Assembly: GCA_001767855.1 (NCBI GenBank) | Contig: MEMF01000002.1 | Span: forward strand, 232,893 to 296,892 | DNA: 64,000 nucleotides | Direction of reading: 5' to 3' | Origin: Alphaproteobacteria bacterium RIFCSPHIGHO2_01_FULL_41_14 | GTDB taxonomy: Bacteria; Pseudomonadota; Alphaproteobacteria; UBA7879; UBA5542 | Part shown: one piece after another, positions 1 through 8,067 of the stretch | Layout: the number at the start of each line of letters is the position of its first letter | Numbering within the stretch: position 1 is the stretch's first letter | Notes under the pieces: generated by a model | Database searches by the model: none | Seen by the model: only the letters and a program-made list of their open reading frames with translations | Told to the model about the DNA's origin: nothing | Made by a program: the position numbers and the translations under genes

Positions 1-423
1 AACATGATAGGCATTAAACATGGCAATAAAAAGCAGTGTGGTCATGGGGCTGGCAAAGGTGAGCAAAAGGGTTCGGTAAAAAGATTTAAATAAATTTCCG
101 GATAATCCCTTGGTAGTGTCTACTTGGGGAGGGGTGCTGCGAAAAATGGTTATCCCTAAAAAGACCAAGAAAGAGCCACCAAAGAAGTAAAACCATAGGG
201 AATAAGTGTCGATTAAATGTTTAATGAGGAGGGTACTATGTGCCGCAAACCAACTGTAAATGGCATCTGCAAGAGAAACGGCAACACCTGCTGTGAGTCC
301 AGAAAGAGTTCCAAAGGCAAGGGTTTGTCGAATGCAAAAAATGGCCACAGGCCCAATAGGGGCGGCCACTGAAAAACCCACCAAAAAACCCGTCACAAAA
401 TAGGAGCCCATAAAAAAAGACAC
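1..423 (-). CDS. LysE family amino-acid/metabolite exporter (cut off by window edge)
   Basis: The reading frame is open from the window edge and encodes the N-terminal ~140 residues of a LysE/RhtB-type inner-membrane exporter. It is very hydrophobic and carries the family signature GFSVAAPIGPVAIF in the first helix, followed by an RQTLAFG loop and a second helix with the acidic residue of SLADAIYSW. I place the start at a GTG (421-423) because AAAGGA lies about 11 bases upstream; an ATG four codons further in (409-411) has only a T-run before it. The C-terminal half lies outside the window. It is divergent from the bufferin operon, with about 115 bp between them. The substrate is not predictable. 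Confidence 0.75.
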   Translation of the reverse strand, partial: MSFFMGSYFVTGFLVGFSVAAPIGPVAIFCIRQTLAFGTLSGLTAGVAVSLADAIYSWFAAHSTLLIKHLIDTYSLWFYFFGGSFLVFLGITIFRSTPPQVDTTKGLSGNLFKSFYRTLLLTFASPMTTLLFIAMFNAYHV

Positions 424-506
424 CGCTTAGGATTTCCTTTCAAAAACTTCTTAAGTGTATCCAAAAGAAAAAAGATACTCAAGGAGAGAGATTGTTTTAA
501 GATAAG

Positions 507-534
507 TTGACATTCTAAGGGGTTTCCATAAAAT
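507..534 (+). promoter_or_regulatory. Predicted promoter of the bufferin operon
   Basis: TTGACA (507-512), a 16-base spacer and TAAAAT (529-534) form a near-consensus promoter. The expected transcription start, about 7 bases on, coincides with the ATG at 541. That leaves almost no 5' leader before that codon and bears on start-codon choice for the precursor gene. Confidence 0.6.
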
Positions 535-540
535 GATCCT

Positions 541-1014
541 ATGGAGGGGCCAATTAATAAGAAAAATATTATTTCAACAGCTGTTTTAGCGGCTCTGCTC
601 TCTTGTGATTCTTCCGCTGATGCAGGGGGAGTAACAGACCCGTTTGCTCCCGTTGTGACTTCGCCGGTGCCTGCAACCCCCCCTGTTTTTGCTTTCCCCA
701 CTCCTCCTCCAACGCCTCCCCTGACGCCTCCGGAATATGAAAAGTGTTATGGTGTTTCAGGAAAAGACGAAAATGATTGCGGATATGCCTCTTTTGATGG
801 AGAGCCTAATAGCTGTGCTGGGACAGCCAAGGCTTGTGATCCTGGAGCTTGGCGTTGGGTGCCCAAGGGAACCTGCACACGCATTGTGGTGGGAACCAGG
901 GAAGATGGAACCATTTTACAAGGCACCTTACAATCCTCCATGGAACGGGGCGAACCTGTTTTATGTACGCCTTATGATCCAGCCCTCTTAAAATCGAAAC
1001 CGTACGGTCTTTAG
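541..1014 (+). CDS. bufA: Bufferin-type precursor peptide (DUF2282), variant form
   Basis: This is the precursor of a copper-binding ribosomal peptide of the bufferin class (DUF2282). An N-terminal signal peptide (about residues 5-28 from ATG 541) leads to the family core: EKC (Cys69), NDCG (Cys80), SCAG (Cys92) and VPKGTC (Cys112). Those four Cys are the family-typical set. Extra Cys occur at 99 and 142, with a Pro-rich segment (residues 44-64) before the core and a tail of about 45 residues after KGTC, making it longer than usual members. LLSC (Cys22) could be a lipobox. The start is uncertain: GGAGG (543-547) lies five bases before an ATT (553) whose frame reads I-N-K-K-N, matching the usual MNKK family start. 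The maturation genes follow at once. Confidence 0.85.
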   Translation: MEGPINKKNIISTAVLAALLSCDSSADAGGVTDPFAPVVTSPVPATPPVFAFPTPPPTPPLTPPEYEKCYGVSGKDENDCGYASFDGEPNSCAGTAKACDPGAWRWVPKGTCTRIVVGTREDGTILQGTLQSSMERGEPVLCTPYDPALLKSKPYGL

Positions 1015-1015
1015 G

Positions 1016-1873
1016 ATGATTAAAGGAGAGATTCCTTGTAAGGCGGGCATAAGCCTAAAAAGTGTACATTATGAAAGAATTCTTCAAGAGAAACCTCCTG
1101 TAGCTTGGTTTGAGGTACATCCAGAAAATTTAAAATCAGGGGCCAGTCTATCAATCGTCGATAAGGTTCGCCATGATTATCCCCTGAGTTTACATGGTGT
1201 AGGACTGTCTTTGGGGTCAAGGCACTTAAATGACTCTCATTTATCCTTTTTAAAAACGCTATGTGACCGTCTAGAACCAGGGCTGGTCTCCGAACATGTG
1301 GCCTGGAATTATGTGGATGGGGTATACATAAATGATTTGTTACCCCTCCCCTATACGGACGAGTCTCTAGATGTTCTTGTTGAAAACATTCAGGACACAC
1401 AAGATTATTTGAAACGAACAATTTTGATAGAGAATCCCTCAACGTATCTTCAGTTTGCCCACTCTGAATATGTAGAAGAAGAGTTTATAAAAGAAGTGGC
1501 ACGTCGCAGTGGATGTGGGGTGCTTTTGGATGTCAATAATGTCTACGTGAGTACTTGCAATCAGGGAGGGGATGCCCACTCATACATTCAGACGTTGGCA
1601 AAAAGCGGATATGTGAAAGAAATTCATTTAGCGGGTCATAAAAAGATGGTGTTTGAAGGAGAAACTTTCCTTGTGGATCACCATGGGAGTGCAATTTCCC
1701 CAGAGGTCTGGGATCTTTATGAACACACCCTTTCTTGTCTGGATCCTGTGCCCACGTTAGTGGAGTGGGATCATCATCTCCCGGCGTTTGACGTCTTGTG
1801 GGCAGAGGGGAAAAAAGCGGATTTTTATAGGGAGAAAGCGCGTGCAGCTGCTGAAGTTACAGCAACAATTTAA
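1016..1873 (+). CDS. bufB: DUF692 bufferin maturation enzyme (MbnB/BufB-like multinuclear iron oxygenase)
   Basis: A 285-residue DUF692 protein with a TIM-barrel fold. In methanobactin and bufferin systems these enzymes use a di- or tri-iron centre to modify precursor Cys residues with help from a DUF2063 partner. The metal-ligand motifs are visible in order: EVHPEN (33-38), LHGVG (His60), VSEH (92-94), IEN (138-140), LDVNN (171-175), IHLAGH (His204, His208), DHHG (221-224) and VEWD (249-252). The ATG is one base past the precursor stop codon, and AGG lies directly upstream, so translation is probably coupled. The 3' end overlaps the DUF2063 gene by about 30 bases. Complete, usual length. Confidence 0.93.
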   Translation: MIKGEIPCKAGISLKSVHYERILQEKPPVAWFEVHPENLKSGASLSIVDKVRHDYPLSLHGVGLSLGSRHLNDSHLSFLKTLCDRLEPGLVSEHVAWNYVDGVYINDLLPLPYTDESLDVLVENIQDTQDYLKRTILIENPSTYLQFAHSEYVEEEFIKEVARRSGCGVLLDVNNVYVSTCNQGGDAHSYIQTLAKSGYVKEIHLAGHKKMVFEGETFLVDHHGSAISPEVWDLYEHTLSCLDPVPTLVEWDHHLPAFDVLWAEGKKADFYREKARAAAEVTATI

Positions 1874-2570
1874 GGATATTTTATTCCAAAAAGAGGAGGG
1901 CCTTTCATTGCCTCTAACGCAGGGGGGGGCGCGGGCAAAAGCTCAATTCTTTCTCTATCAAAACAATCTTTATAGCAGTCTTTATAAAAATCTCACCGAC
2001 AAGTTCAGCATGACAAGAGCTTGGCTAGGGGAAGAAGCCTTCTTTGCCCAAGCGAAAGAGTATATTTTTACTGTGCCTCAGCACTCTCCCTATCTGTGTG
2101 ACTATGGGGGAACTTTCCCTTCTATCTTGAGTGATAGTGTGGGTAAAGAGATCGCAAACCTTGAATGGAAGATGAACCTATCTCTTGTTTCCTATCGTGT
2201 TGAGACTCCTTTAGCGGTGGAAGATGTATTGACAATGCCCCCTCCTACTATTAGTAGGGCTACCTTTCGACTTTCTTCATCTATACAGGTACATACTTCT
2301 TCTTATGCTTTAAAGGAAATCTGGATGTCCTTAAAGAAAGGGAAAAAGCCCCCCTCTTACAGGCAGCGTTCTTATTTTTTTATTTCAGCAAAAAACCAAC
2401 AAAGCTTTTTTTCTGCCCTGAGTGAAAGCGAATATAATTTTCTTACAATGATCAAAGAGGGGAAATCTCTAGGAGAAGCATGTGATCCTCTATCGGATGC
2501 AGATTTTATCCAGCAGCTGCTTCATAGGTTTATCCCGTATTTTGTAGAAATCGGGAATAAATCGTTTTAG
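1842..2570 (+). CDS. bufC: DUF2063 partner protein of the bufferin maturase (BufC-like)
   Basis: The N-terminal DUF2063 domain is recognisable from FFLYQNNLYSSLYKNL, AWLGEEAFF and the following SPYLCDYGG stretch. In bufferin and methanobactin systems this protein binds the precursor and presents it to the DUF692 enzyme. I choose GTG at 1842 as the start (242 aa) because GGGAG sits seven bases upstream and the product begins at the usual family position. A longer ATG frame from 1788 would add residues encoded out of frame inside bufB. The last few bases overlap the convergent gene on the other strand. Confidence 0.88.
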   Translation: MQLLKLQQQFKDILFQKEEGLSLPLTQGGARAKAQFFLYQNNLYSSLYKNLTDKFSMTRAWLGEEAFFAQAKEYIFTVPQHSPYLCDYGGTFPSILSDSVGKEIANLEWKMNLSLVSYRVETPLAVEDVLTMPPPTISRATFRLSSSIQVHTSSYALKEIWMSLKKGKKPPSYRQRSYFFISAKNQQSFFSALSESEYNFLTMIKEGKSLGEACDPLSDADFIQQLLHRFIPYFVEIGNKSF

Positions 2571-3829
2571 TTGGATGCCTCTGTGTGGGAAAAATCCAGC
2601 CTACTAACCATGGTCATGCATTCATCGCGAGAAAGCCCTGCTTTTTCCTGAAACTCGGAAAGGAGGCTTGCTAAAGCCTGTTCTTTCTGAGAAGCGGGAG
2701 ACTGGGAGGTTAAAGCTTCAAGATGAGAAATACTGCTGTTTGGGCTCGTTGGCTCTTTTTGTTCTTGGGGTTTTGCGTGATGTACTATGAAGGGAGTTCT
2801 TACAGTACCGTTTGACATAACGCCATATCCCAGTAAGAGGATATTTTCCTCGTGGGTTGTTTGATACCCTTTAACTAATGCGGCTGTTTCTTTGAGCTCT
2901 GTATCAGATGACGTTTGATATTGATCGAGAGCTCCTTTTTTCGAAACTTTTGGAGAGAGATATCCTTCAAAATCTTTGCCGCTTAATATGTCATTTCTAA
3001 ATTTAGCCTCTACGAACCATAATTGTCTTTTTGTTGGGTCTTCTTCCTTAGCATTTACATAAATACCGTCAATTCCTTTATTGCCCTTCCCCTTACCGGA
3101 AGACCCTTTTATTTTAGAGGGAAGCTTTTTAAACCCATGAGAGAAAAATGTGAGATCTGCTGCAAGCTCTCCCAAATTGCCTAGCTCTTCTGTATGGTTT
3201 GTAACAAGAGTATGAATGCTGCCTGCACCGGTTCCCGTCAAATTATAGGAACTACAGAAGTCTGTTTCTCCTATTAAAAACTGAGCTTTGAAGGGGTTTT
3301 TGGGTGTGTTTCTTCTATTTTTAAATTTTTCTAAAAACTTCTCTAGGTCATTTTCTTTTAAATACTTTGGTTCGCTCTTAGTTGCCATGAAGTAGGTGGG
3401 AGTACTCCTATCAGTCCATGTAAATGAGCTCACTTGAGCAGCCGTAGGTTTTATAGGGGAAACACACCAAGTATCCTCAAGAATCTGACTTGCATCAATC
3501 TTGATGGAGAAGGTTTCAGGGTTAGATTCTATTTCATATCCATAAGTAATTTTTATTCCTCTATATTCAAATATGTAAGGACTTTTAGCAGGGGTAAGAT
3601 AGTAGGAAATGGCGTCAAATTTTTGAAGATCAGTGTCAAAATGTACAAGCCGGACCAATGGATAGGCAGAGCTCTTGTTTTCAGTTGGTTTAGAATAGTG
3701 AGTATGCTTAACATTCTTTCCGAAATTACTTTCCTCTATATCTATGATATGTATCGCCCAGCTTTGACCAACTAAGATGTAGGCCAAGATAAAAGTGTGG
3801 ATTAAGAAAAAAGACTTTTGCATTTTCAT
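2567..3829 (-). CDS. Secreted protein of unknown function with a PD-(D/E)XK nuclease-like motif
   Basis: A 420-residue protein with a signal peptide (hydrophobic residues 6-25). I do not recognise the first 200 residues. Residues 216-280 resemble the active site of restriction-endonuclease-like nucleases seen in polymorphic toxins: GELAAD (220-225), then GIDGIYVN (252-259, Asp254) and FVEAKF (272-277, Glu274 and Lys276), i.e. D-x(n)-ExK. A Lys/Gly-rich stretch precedes the Asp. The last 70 residues are Ser/Gln/Glu-rich. It is a single gene with its own promoter, convergent with bufC (4-base overlap) and downstream of tRNA-Leu. No immunity gene is evident. The nuclease role is inferred from the motif only. 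Confidence 0.55.
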   Translation of the reverse strand: MKMQKSFFLIHTFILAYILVGQSWAIHIIDIEESNFGKNVKHTHYSKPTENKSSAYPLVRLVHFDTDLQKFDAISYYLTPAKSPYIFEYRGIKITYGYEIESNPETFSIKIDASQILEDTWCVSPIKPTAAQVSSFTWTDRSTPTYFMATKSEPKYLKENDLEKFLEKFKNRRNTPKNPFKAQFLIGETDFCSSYNLTGTGAGSIHTLVTNHTEELGNLGELAADLTFFSHGFKKLPSKIKGSSGKGKGNKGIDGIYVNAKEEDPTKRQLWFVEAKFRNDILSGKDFEGYLSPKVSKKGALDQYQTSSDTELKETAALVKGYQTTHEENILLLGYGVMSNGTVRTPFIVHHAKPQEQKEPTSPNSSISHLEALTSQSPASQKEQALASLLSEFQEKAGLSRDECMTMVSRLDFSHTEASN

Positions 3830-3906
3830 TTTTTATACCTTCGTTGTATATCCCTCCCCCTGACTTTTTTGGGGATACTTCTTTCCTCCTATATTTGATA
3901 CCCCGA

Positions 3907-3936
3907 AAAATACCCTCTGTTTAGGGCAGATGTCAA
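3907..3936 (-). promoter_or_regulatory. Predicted promoter for the secreted nuclease-like gene
   Basis: On the minus strand a perfect TTGACA (3931-3936) is followed by an 18-base spacer and TATTTT (3907-3912). The start codon is about 80 bases downstream; purine-rich GGAGG and GGGAGG stretches lie between. Confidence 0.5.
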
Positions 3937-3988
3937 TATATGAAATGAGATTTTTCTGGACCTTATTGGATCAGGTCAAAAGATAGGG

Positions 3989-4078
3989 TGGTACCCGCTG
4001 CCGGACTCGAACCGGCAAGGCCGTTAAAAGCCAACGGATTTTAAGTCCGTCGTGTCTACCAAATTCCACCAAGCGGGC
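3989..4078 (-). tRNA. tRNA-Leu (anticodon TAA)
   Basis: A 90-nt class II tRNA. The acceptor GCCCGCT pairs with AGCGGGT, the anticodon stem ACGGA/TCCGT encloses loop CTTAAAA (anticodon TAA), there is a long variable arm, and the T arm contains GGTTCGAGTCC. CCA is encoded. Confidence 0.95.
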
Positions 4079-4205
4079 AAAAGGTGATTCTCAACCTAGC
4101 GAATACTTGAATGTTGAGCAAGGGAAAAGTGGTTTAAATGAAGGGCAAAAGTTTGTTTCTCCCCTGAAGATTAAGAACGATAGCCAAGAGAGGAGCGATT
4201 GTTGG

Positions 4206-4991
4206 TTATGTGTAAGGGGGGAGGGTCCATCCTTTCGGAGACAAAGTGAAAATCTCATATCCTGTGGATGTCACCCCCACGGAGTGTTCGAACTGGGCAG
4301 ACAGAGATTTATCTCGAGTGACGGCTGTCCAGTCGTCTTGCAAAATCTTTACGTCATATTTTCCGGCATTAATCATGGGCTCTACGGTTATGAACATACC
4401 TTCTTTTAATTCAAACCCTGTGCCTTTTGTGCCATAATGTAAAACTTCTGGGTCTCCATGAATATAACGTCCAATCCCATGGCCACAAAAATCTCGAACA
4501 ACAGAAAATCCGTTTTTTTCCGCATAGTATTGAATGGCATAGCCAATGTCACCTAAGTGAGCGCCTGGCCTAATAACCTCAATGCCTCTCATCATACATT
4601 CATAGGTCATTTCCACAAGTTTTTTGGCTTTTATGCCAGGGGTCCCCAGATAAAACATGCGGCTTGTATCCCCGTGCCATCCCTCTAGATTCACGGTGAC
4701 ATCGATATTTAAAATATCTCCCGATAAGAGCTTTTTAGGACCAGGGATTCCATGACACACCACATGGTTAACGGACGTACAAATAGATTTGGGAAATCCC
4801 CGATAGCCTAAGCAAGCGGGAATAGCTTTGGCAGCAATGATAAAATCGTAACAAAGTTTGTCGAGTTCTTCAGTGGTGACACCAGGCACAACATGAGGGG
4901 TGATGTAATCAAGCACCTCAGCGGCCAAACGGCCTGCCAAGCGCATGCTTTTGAAATCTGCTTCTGTATGGAGGGGAATTGTTTTCATCAT
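4206..4991 (-). CDS. map: Methionine aminopeptidase, type I
   Basis: Removes the N-terminal Met from nascent proteins in the cytosol using a dinuclear metal site. All five metal ligands are present: Asp97 and Asp108 (NIDVTVN...HGDTS), His171 (GHGIG), Glu204 (TVEPM) and Glu235 (QFEHS); His80 is the substrate-contacting His. The 261-aa length is standard, without the N-terminal zinc extension of other types. Its ATG overlaps the stop codon of sfsA as ATGA, so the two are translationally coupled. Confidence 0.97.
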   Translation of the reverse strand: MMKTIPLHTEADFKSMRLAGRLAAEVLDYITPHVVPGVTTEELDKLCYDFIIAAKAIPACLGYRGFPKSICTSVNHVVCHGIPGPKKLLSGDILNIDVTVNLEGWHGDTSRMFYLGTPGIKAKKLVEMTYECMMRGIEVIRPGAHLGDIGYAIQYYAEKNGFSVVRDFCGHGIGRYIHGDPEVLHYGTKGTGFELKEGMFITVEPMINAGKYDVKILQDDWTAVTRDKSLSAQFEHSVGVTSTGYEIFTLSPKGWTLPPYT

Positions 4992-5722
4992 CTCACAAAG
5001 TCTAAATCAAGGGGTATGGGTTTATCTAACCAAATATGAGAGGGAGTAACATGGCACTGATAGGCCAATACTTCTACCCCGCAATCGATGGCTTTTTCTA
5101 GGGTTTCACAATAAAGAGGATCTATGGTCTTGGCAATAGAAAACCGCTGACAGTCATTACGTTGCACCACGTACAACATAACGGCTCTCTGTCCTTGGGC
5201 TTTGATATTCATCAACTCATTTAAATGTTTTGTGCCTCGAAGCGTGGGGGCGTCTGGAAACAAAGCCCTATCGCCTTCTTTAAGGGTGACATTTTTTACC
5301 TCCAGATAGGTTGGTTGTTGAGTAGCGTCTGTTAACAGAAAATCAAGGCGGGAGGATCCATAGGTCACTTCTCTTTCTATATGAGCATAATCGGAGAGCT
5401 CAGGGATATTTTTGTCTTTCAATGCCTCATAGACAATATGATTGGTGCGATGAGTATTGACCCCCACTAAGGTCCCGTCCGTTTCTATGATTTCCAAAGT
5501 ATGTGAAAGTTTCCGGTTTGGATTATTAGATACACTGAGCCAGCTCATACCCCCTGCCCTGATGAGCCCTTTCATTGATCCGGAATTAGGGCAGTGAGCC
5601 GTCATAACTGTGCCTCCTATTTCCACATCCACCAAAAATCTTTTATAGCGTTTTAGAAGAGTTGCTTTTTGAAAGGGTAAAGTCATTGGGTTGTTCTTGA
5701 GCTCATAGGGTGAATAAGGCAT
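4988..5722 (-). CDS. sfsA: SfsA family nuclease-like protein
   Basis: SfsA is a widespread protein named for sugar fermentation stimulation in E. coli; its fold suggests a nucleic-acid-binding nuclease. Family blocks present are HCPNSGSMKGL, ETDGTLVGVNTHRTN, SSRLDFLL, YLEVKNVTL (the ExK core of a PD-(D/E)XK site) and FPDAPTLRGTKHL. At 244 aa it is slightly long; an internal Met at residue 13 (MTLPFQKATL) fits the usual family start better. It is the first gene of the sfsA-map pair and divergent from rnhA, 40 bp away. Confidence 0.94.
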   Translation of the reverse strand: MPYSPYELKNNPMTLPFQKATLLKRYKRFLVDVEIGGTVMTAHCPNSGSMKGLIRAGGMSWLSVSNNPNRKLSHTLEIIETDGTLVGVNTHRTNHIVYEALKDKNIPELSDYAHIEREVTYGSSRLDFLLTDATQQPTYLEVKNVTLKEGDRALFPDAPTLRGTKHLNELMNIKAQGQRAVMLYVVQRNDCQRFSIAKTIDPLYCETLEKAIDCGVEVLAYQCHVTPSHIWLDKPIPLDLDFVR

Positions 5723-5762
5723 AGTAAATAAAACACTTTAATTTCATACCATTGAGTTTCTG

Positions 5763-6215
5763 ATGAATAAAGATTTTATTGAAATTTTCACGGACGGAGC
5801 CTGCCAGGGTAACCCCGGTCCAGGGGGATGGGCGGCCTTATTAAGGTACAAAGGACACCTCAAGGAAATCTTTGGTAGAGAAGACCACACAACGAATAAT
5901 CGTATGGAATTATTGGCCGCCATTCGTGGTATTGAAGCGGTGCGAAAAAAAGTCTCCATTATGCTCTATACAGATAGCCAGTATCTAAAAAAAGGGATGA
6001 CAGAGTGGTTGCCTCAATGGAAACAAAATCAATGGCGCAATGCGCAGAAAAAGGAAATCAAGAATAAAGATTTGTGGCAAGAACTGGATGTTTTGGGTCA
6101 GGAGTACAGCATTTCTTGGCACTGGGTTAAGGGTCACGCAGGTCATCCCGAAAATGATCGGGCTGATTATCTAGCGACACAGGCTATTCATCGGTTGTCT
6201 GCCTCAAAGGATTGA
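5763..6215 (+). CDS. rnhA: Ribonuclease HI
   Basis: Degrades the RNA strand of RNA-DNA hybrids in the cytosol. The 150-aa protein has the catalytic carboxylates Asp11 (FTDGACQGNPG), Glu49 (NNRMELLA), Asp71 (YTDSQY) and an Asp of NDRADYLA, plus the mobile-loop His in WVKGHAGH (His125). It keeps the basic KKEIKNKDLW handle region of the E. coli type. Standard length. Confidence 0.97.
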   Translation: MNKDFIEIFTDGACQGNPGPGGWAALLRYKGHLKEIFGREDHTTNNRMELLAAIRGIEAVRKKVSIMLYTDSQYLKKGMTEWLPQWKQNQWRNAQKKEIKNKDLWQELDVLGQEYSISWHWVKGHAGHPENDRADYLATQAIHRLSASKD

Positions 6216-6242
6216 TTTATATATTCTAAGGAGGATATCCAA

Positions 6243-6989
6243 ATGAAGGTTTCTGTTTTTATACAACTAGGTTTTTATATATTAGGGGGTTTGATGTCTG
6301 TCTCTCCTTTTTCTTACTCTCAAAAAATCATTTTAATCGCTGATCCTCGTGTGCTGGCAGTGCCTATCCAAGAAAACAAAGATCCTTTAATTGACCTCAG
6401 ACACCAAGATATCCTTATATTTGGTTCGTCTCCTGAAATTCCCAACAATACGAATTACACCAAAATGCGGAAGAGTGTTTATGACCGATTGGTCAAAGCC
6501 CAATCTTTGTTGCCCAAAGGATATAAGTTTTGTTTGTATGAAGCTTATCGTAGTCTTGCTTTGCAGCAGCAGATCTTTTCTGAAAAGTACGAGCGCCTCA
6601 GGGCGTTACACCCAGGATGGTCCCATGAGCATGTTTTCACCGAGACCACCAAGCTTGTCTCTCCCGTCATCAATCTTGATGGATCAAAAAATATTCCTCC
6701 TCATTCAACGGGAGGGGCCATTGATGTGTACTTAGTGGATAGAGAAGGGGTTCCCATTGATATGGGCATTCATCCAAAAGATTGGATGGAAGATTTAGAG
6801 GGGAAACTTTCGCAAACAGATTCCACCATCATTTCGGCAGATGCGCGTCGCCACAGGAAAATGATGGGGGAGGTTCTCTCGAAAGTGGGGTTCATTAACT
6901 ATCCCACAGAATATTGGCACTGGTCGTTTGGAGATCGCTATTGGGCGTATCTTACAAAAAGTTCAACAGCCGTTTATAAGAGCATCTGA
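6243..6989 (+). CDS. Secreted D-alanyl-D-alanine dipeptidase (M15D, VanX/DdpX-like)
   Basis: A zinc dipeptidase that cleaves D-Ala-D-Ala, probably recycling cell-wall dipeptide in the periplasm. An N-terminal signal sequence covers about the first 26 residues. The catalytic region includes EAYRSL (Arg103), HSTGGAIDV (zinc ligands His154 and Asp161) and EYWHWSFGD (Glu223 and zinc ligand His226). GGAGG lies just upstream of the ATG. There are no vanA/vanH-type neighbours, so this is not a glycopeptide-resistance cluster. Confidence 0.9.
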   Translation: MKVSVFIQLGFYILGGLMSVSPFSYSQKIILIADPRVLAVPIQENKDPLIDLRHQDILIFGSSPEIPNNTNYTKMRKSVYDRLVKAQSLLPKGYKFCLYEAYRSLALQQQIFSEKYERLRALHPGWSHEHVFTETTKLVSPVINLDGSKNIPPHSTGGAIDVYLVDREGVPIDMGIHPKDWMEDLEGKLSQTDSTIISADARRHRKMMGEVLSKVGFINYPTEYWHWSFGDRYWAYLTKSSTAVYKSI

Positions 6990-7346
6990 GTGACCGTTAT
7001 TTCTATTTTTCCCCAAGATTGGAAGCATTTTTCCGCAGATCTATTGCAATATTTTTGTTCCTCAAAATTATAGTTGCCTTCCCCATAATTTGTGATAGTC
7101 TGTGCCCAGTTAAATCGATATTTTTTATCGATTTCTTGAAAAAGTTATGGTTGAGTATAGCGTTACACTAAAAAAACGGAAAAGTATGGTCTGAAGATCG
7201 GTGTTTCAGGCCTACCTTTCTTTTTGGGCGGTCTGAAAAACCTACTAAAAGAAGATTACGTACGTTATACAGAAGGCTTTTTGTCGTCCTTAAAAAAACA
7301 GATGTCTAAATTCTTAAGAGCCATATAAACATTGGAGACGCTTGAC
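6990..7346 (+). other. Intergenic stretch without a recognisable gene
   Basis: About 355 bases with no convincing reading frame or RNA fold. TTGCCT followed by a TAGTCT-like element near 7070-7100 could be a weak promoter. The last 35 bases resemble the region just before the second paralogue gene (shared CTTAAG, ATAT and CATTGGAGA). Confidence 0.4.
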
Positions 7347-7661
7347 ATGTTAGAAAAACAGAAAAAACAAAAAAGAATTAAAACAACAGGCCTCTTGCAG
7401 GGAAAAGAAGTAACCCTTAACCCAAGTCATAATTATAGAGATTTCCTTTCATTTTTAAGCAGAACTTCAGAGTCTATTTATAAAACGACTGTTATGATTC
7501 AGCAGCTTGAATGCGAAATAACCAGATTAAAATGCGAAATTGTGGCGACGGAAAATGAATATAAAAATTTACGCCAAGCAGCTGATGATGCCTCTCTATT
7601 TTTGACCAAAAATCCCTCAGTCTCTCTTAAAAAGTCGTGTCAAGTATCTCCTCACGTATAA
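7347..7661 (+). CDS. Small coiled-coil protein, paralogue 1
   Basis: A 104-aa protein of unknown function starting at ATG 7347, with GGAG 9 bases upstream; an in-frame TTG at 7332 is less likely. No signal peptide. The central 50 residues are a predicted coiled coil (IQQLECEITRLKCEI, then ENEYKNL). The next gene encodes a close relative: both share a YR/K-x-x-x-FL start, TTVxIxQLExE, RLKxEI and ENEYKNL. The termini differ. The pair arose by tandem duplication that includes the ribosome-binding region. Confidence 0.7.
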   Translation: MLEKQKKQKRIKTTGLLQGKEVTLNPSHNYRDFLSFLSRTSESIYKTTVMIQQLECEITRLKCEIVATENEYKNLRQAADDASLFLTKNPSVSLKKSCQVSPHV

Positions 7662-7742
7662 AAATTGGGAAATATTTTCATCTTTCCCCTTGCAAATGTA
7701 AGATAAAACTCTTAAGTATATGGGGACATTGGAGAGTTTGAA

Positions 7743-8042
7743 ATGGCAAAAAAATCAGAACAAGTCGTTGAAACCGTGCCGGCTTTCTCTACAGAGCCGC
7801 AGGCGTTTAGTGGCTCCTATAGCATTTATAATTACAAGAGTTTGTCCTTCTTTTTAGAAAGAATGGCAGAGTCTGTTCATAGGACTACCGTTACGATTCA
7901 TCAGCTTGAGTCTGAAGTTTCGCGGTTGAAGTATGAAATTATGGCAATGGAGAATGAGTATAAAAACTTATGTGAAAGAGCTGCCGACCTAGAAACAAGC
8001 GCTCCCAAGCCTAAGAGCTCTTCAGAACTGGCCCAGTCGTAA
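7743..8042 (+). CDS. Small coiled-coil protein, paralogue 2
   Basis: A 99-aa relative of the preceding gene. It has a divergent N-terminus rich in Ser/Thr/Glu and a conserved core (FFLERMAESVHRTTV, HQLESEVSRLKYEI, MENEYKNL) predicted to form a coiled coil, then a Ser/Pro/Lys tail. The CATTGGAGA before its ATG matches that of paralogue 1. Hydrophilic, no membrane segment; function unknown, possibly hetero- or homo-oligomeric. Confidence 0.7.
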   Translation: MAKKSEQVVETVPAFSTEPQAFSGSYSIYNYKSLSFFLERMAESVHRTTVTIHQLESEVSRLKYEIMAMENEYKNLCERAADLETSAPKPKSSSELAQS

Positions 8043-8067
8043 TTTTTATGTTAAAAAAGTTCAGCAG

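Noticed and set aside
393..701. 102-codon minus-strand frame over the bufferin promoter
   Set aside because: It is antisense to the promoter and precursor gene, and its end lies in the wrong frame over the LysE-type gene.
3830..4078. tRNA-Leu followed by a secreted-protein gene, as another RNA-end module
   Set aside because: The layout matches, but no copy of the tRNA-Leu 3' end is visible at or after the end of that gene.
6243..6989. VanX-like dipeptidase as a vancomycin-resistance gene
   Set aside because: No vanA or vanH partners, and it has a signal peptide; cell-wall recycling is more likely.
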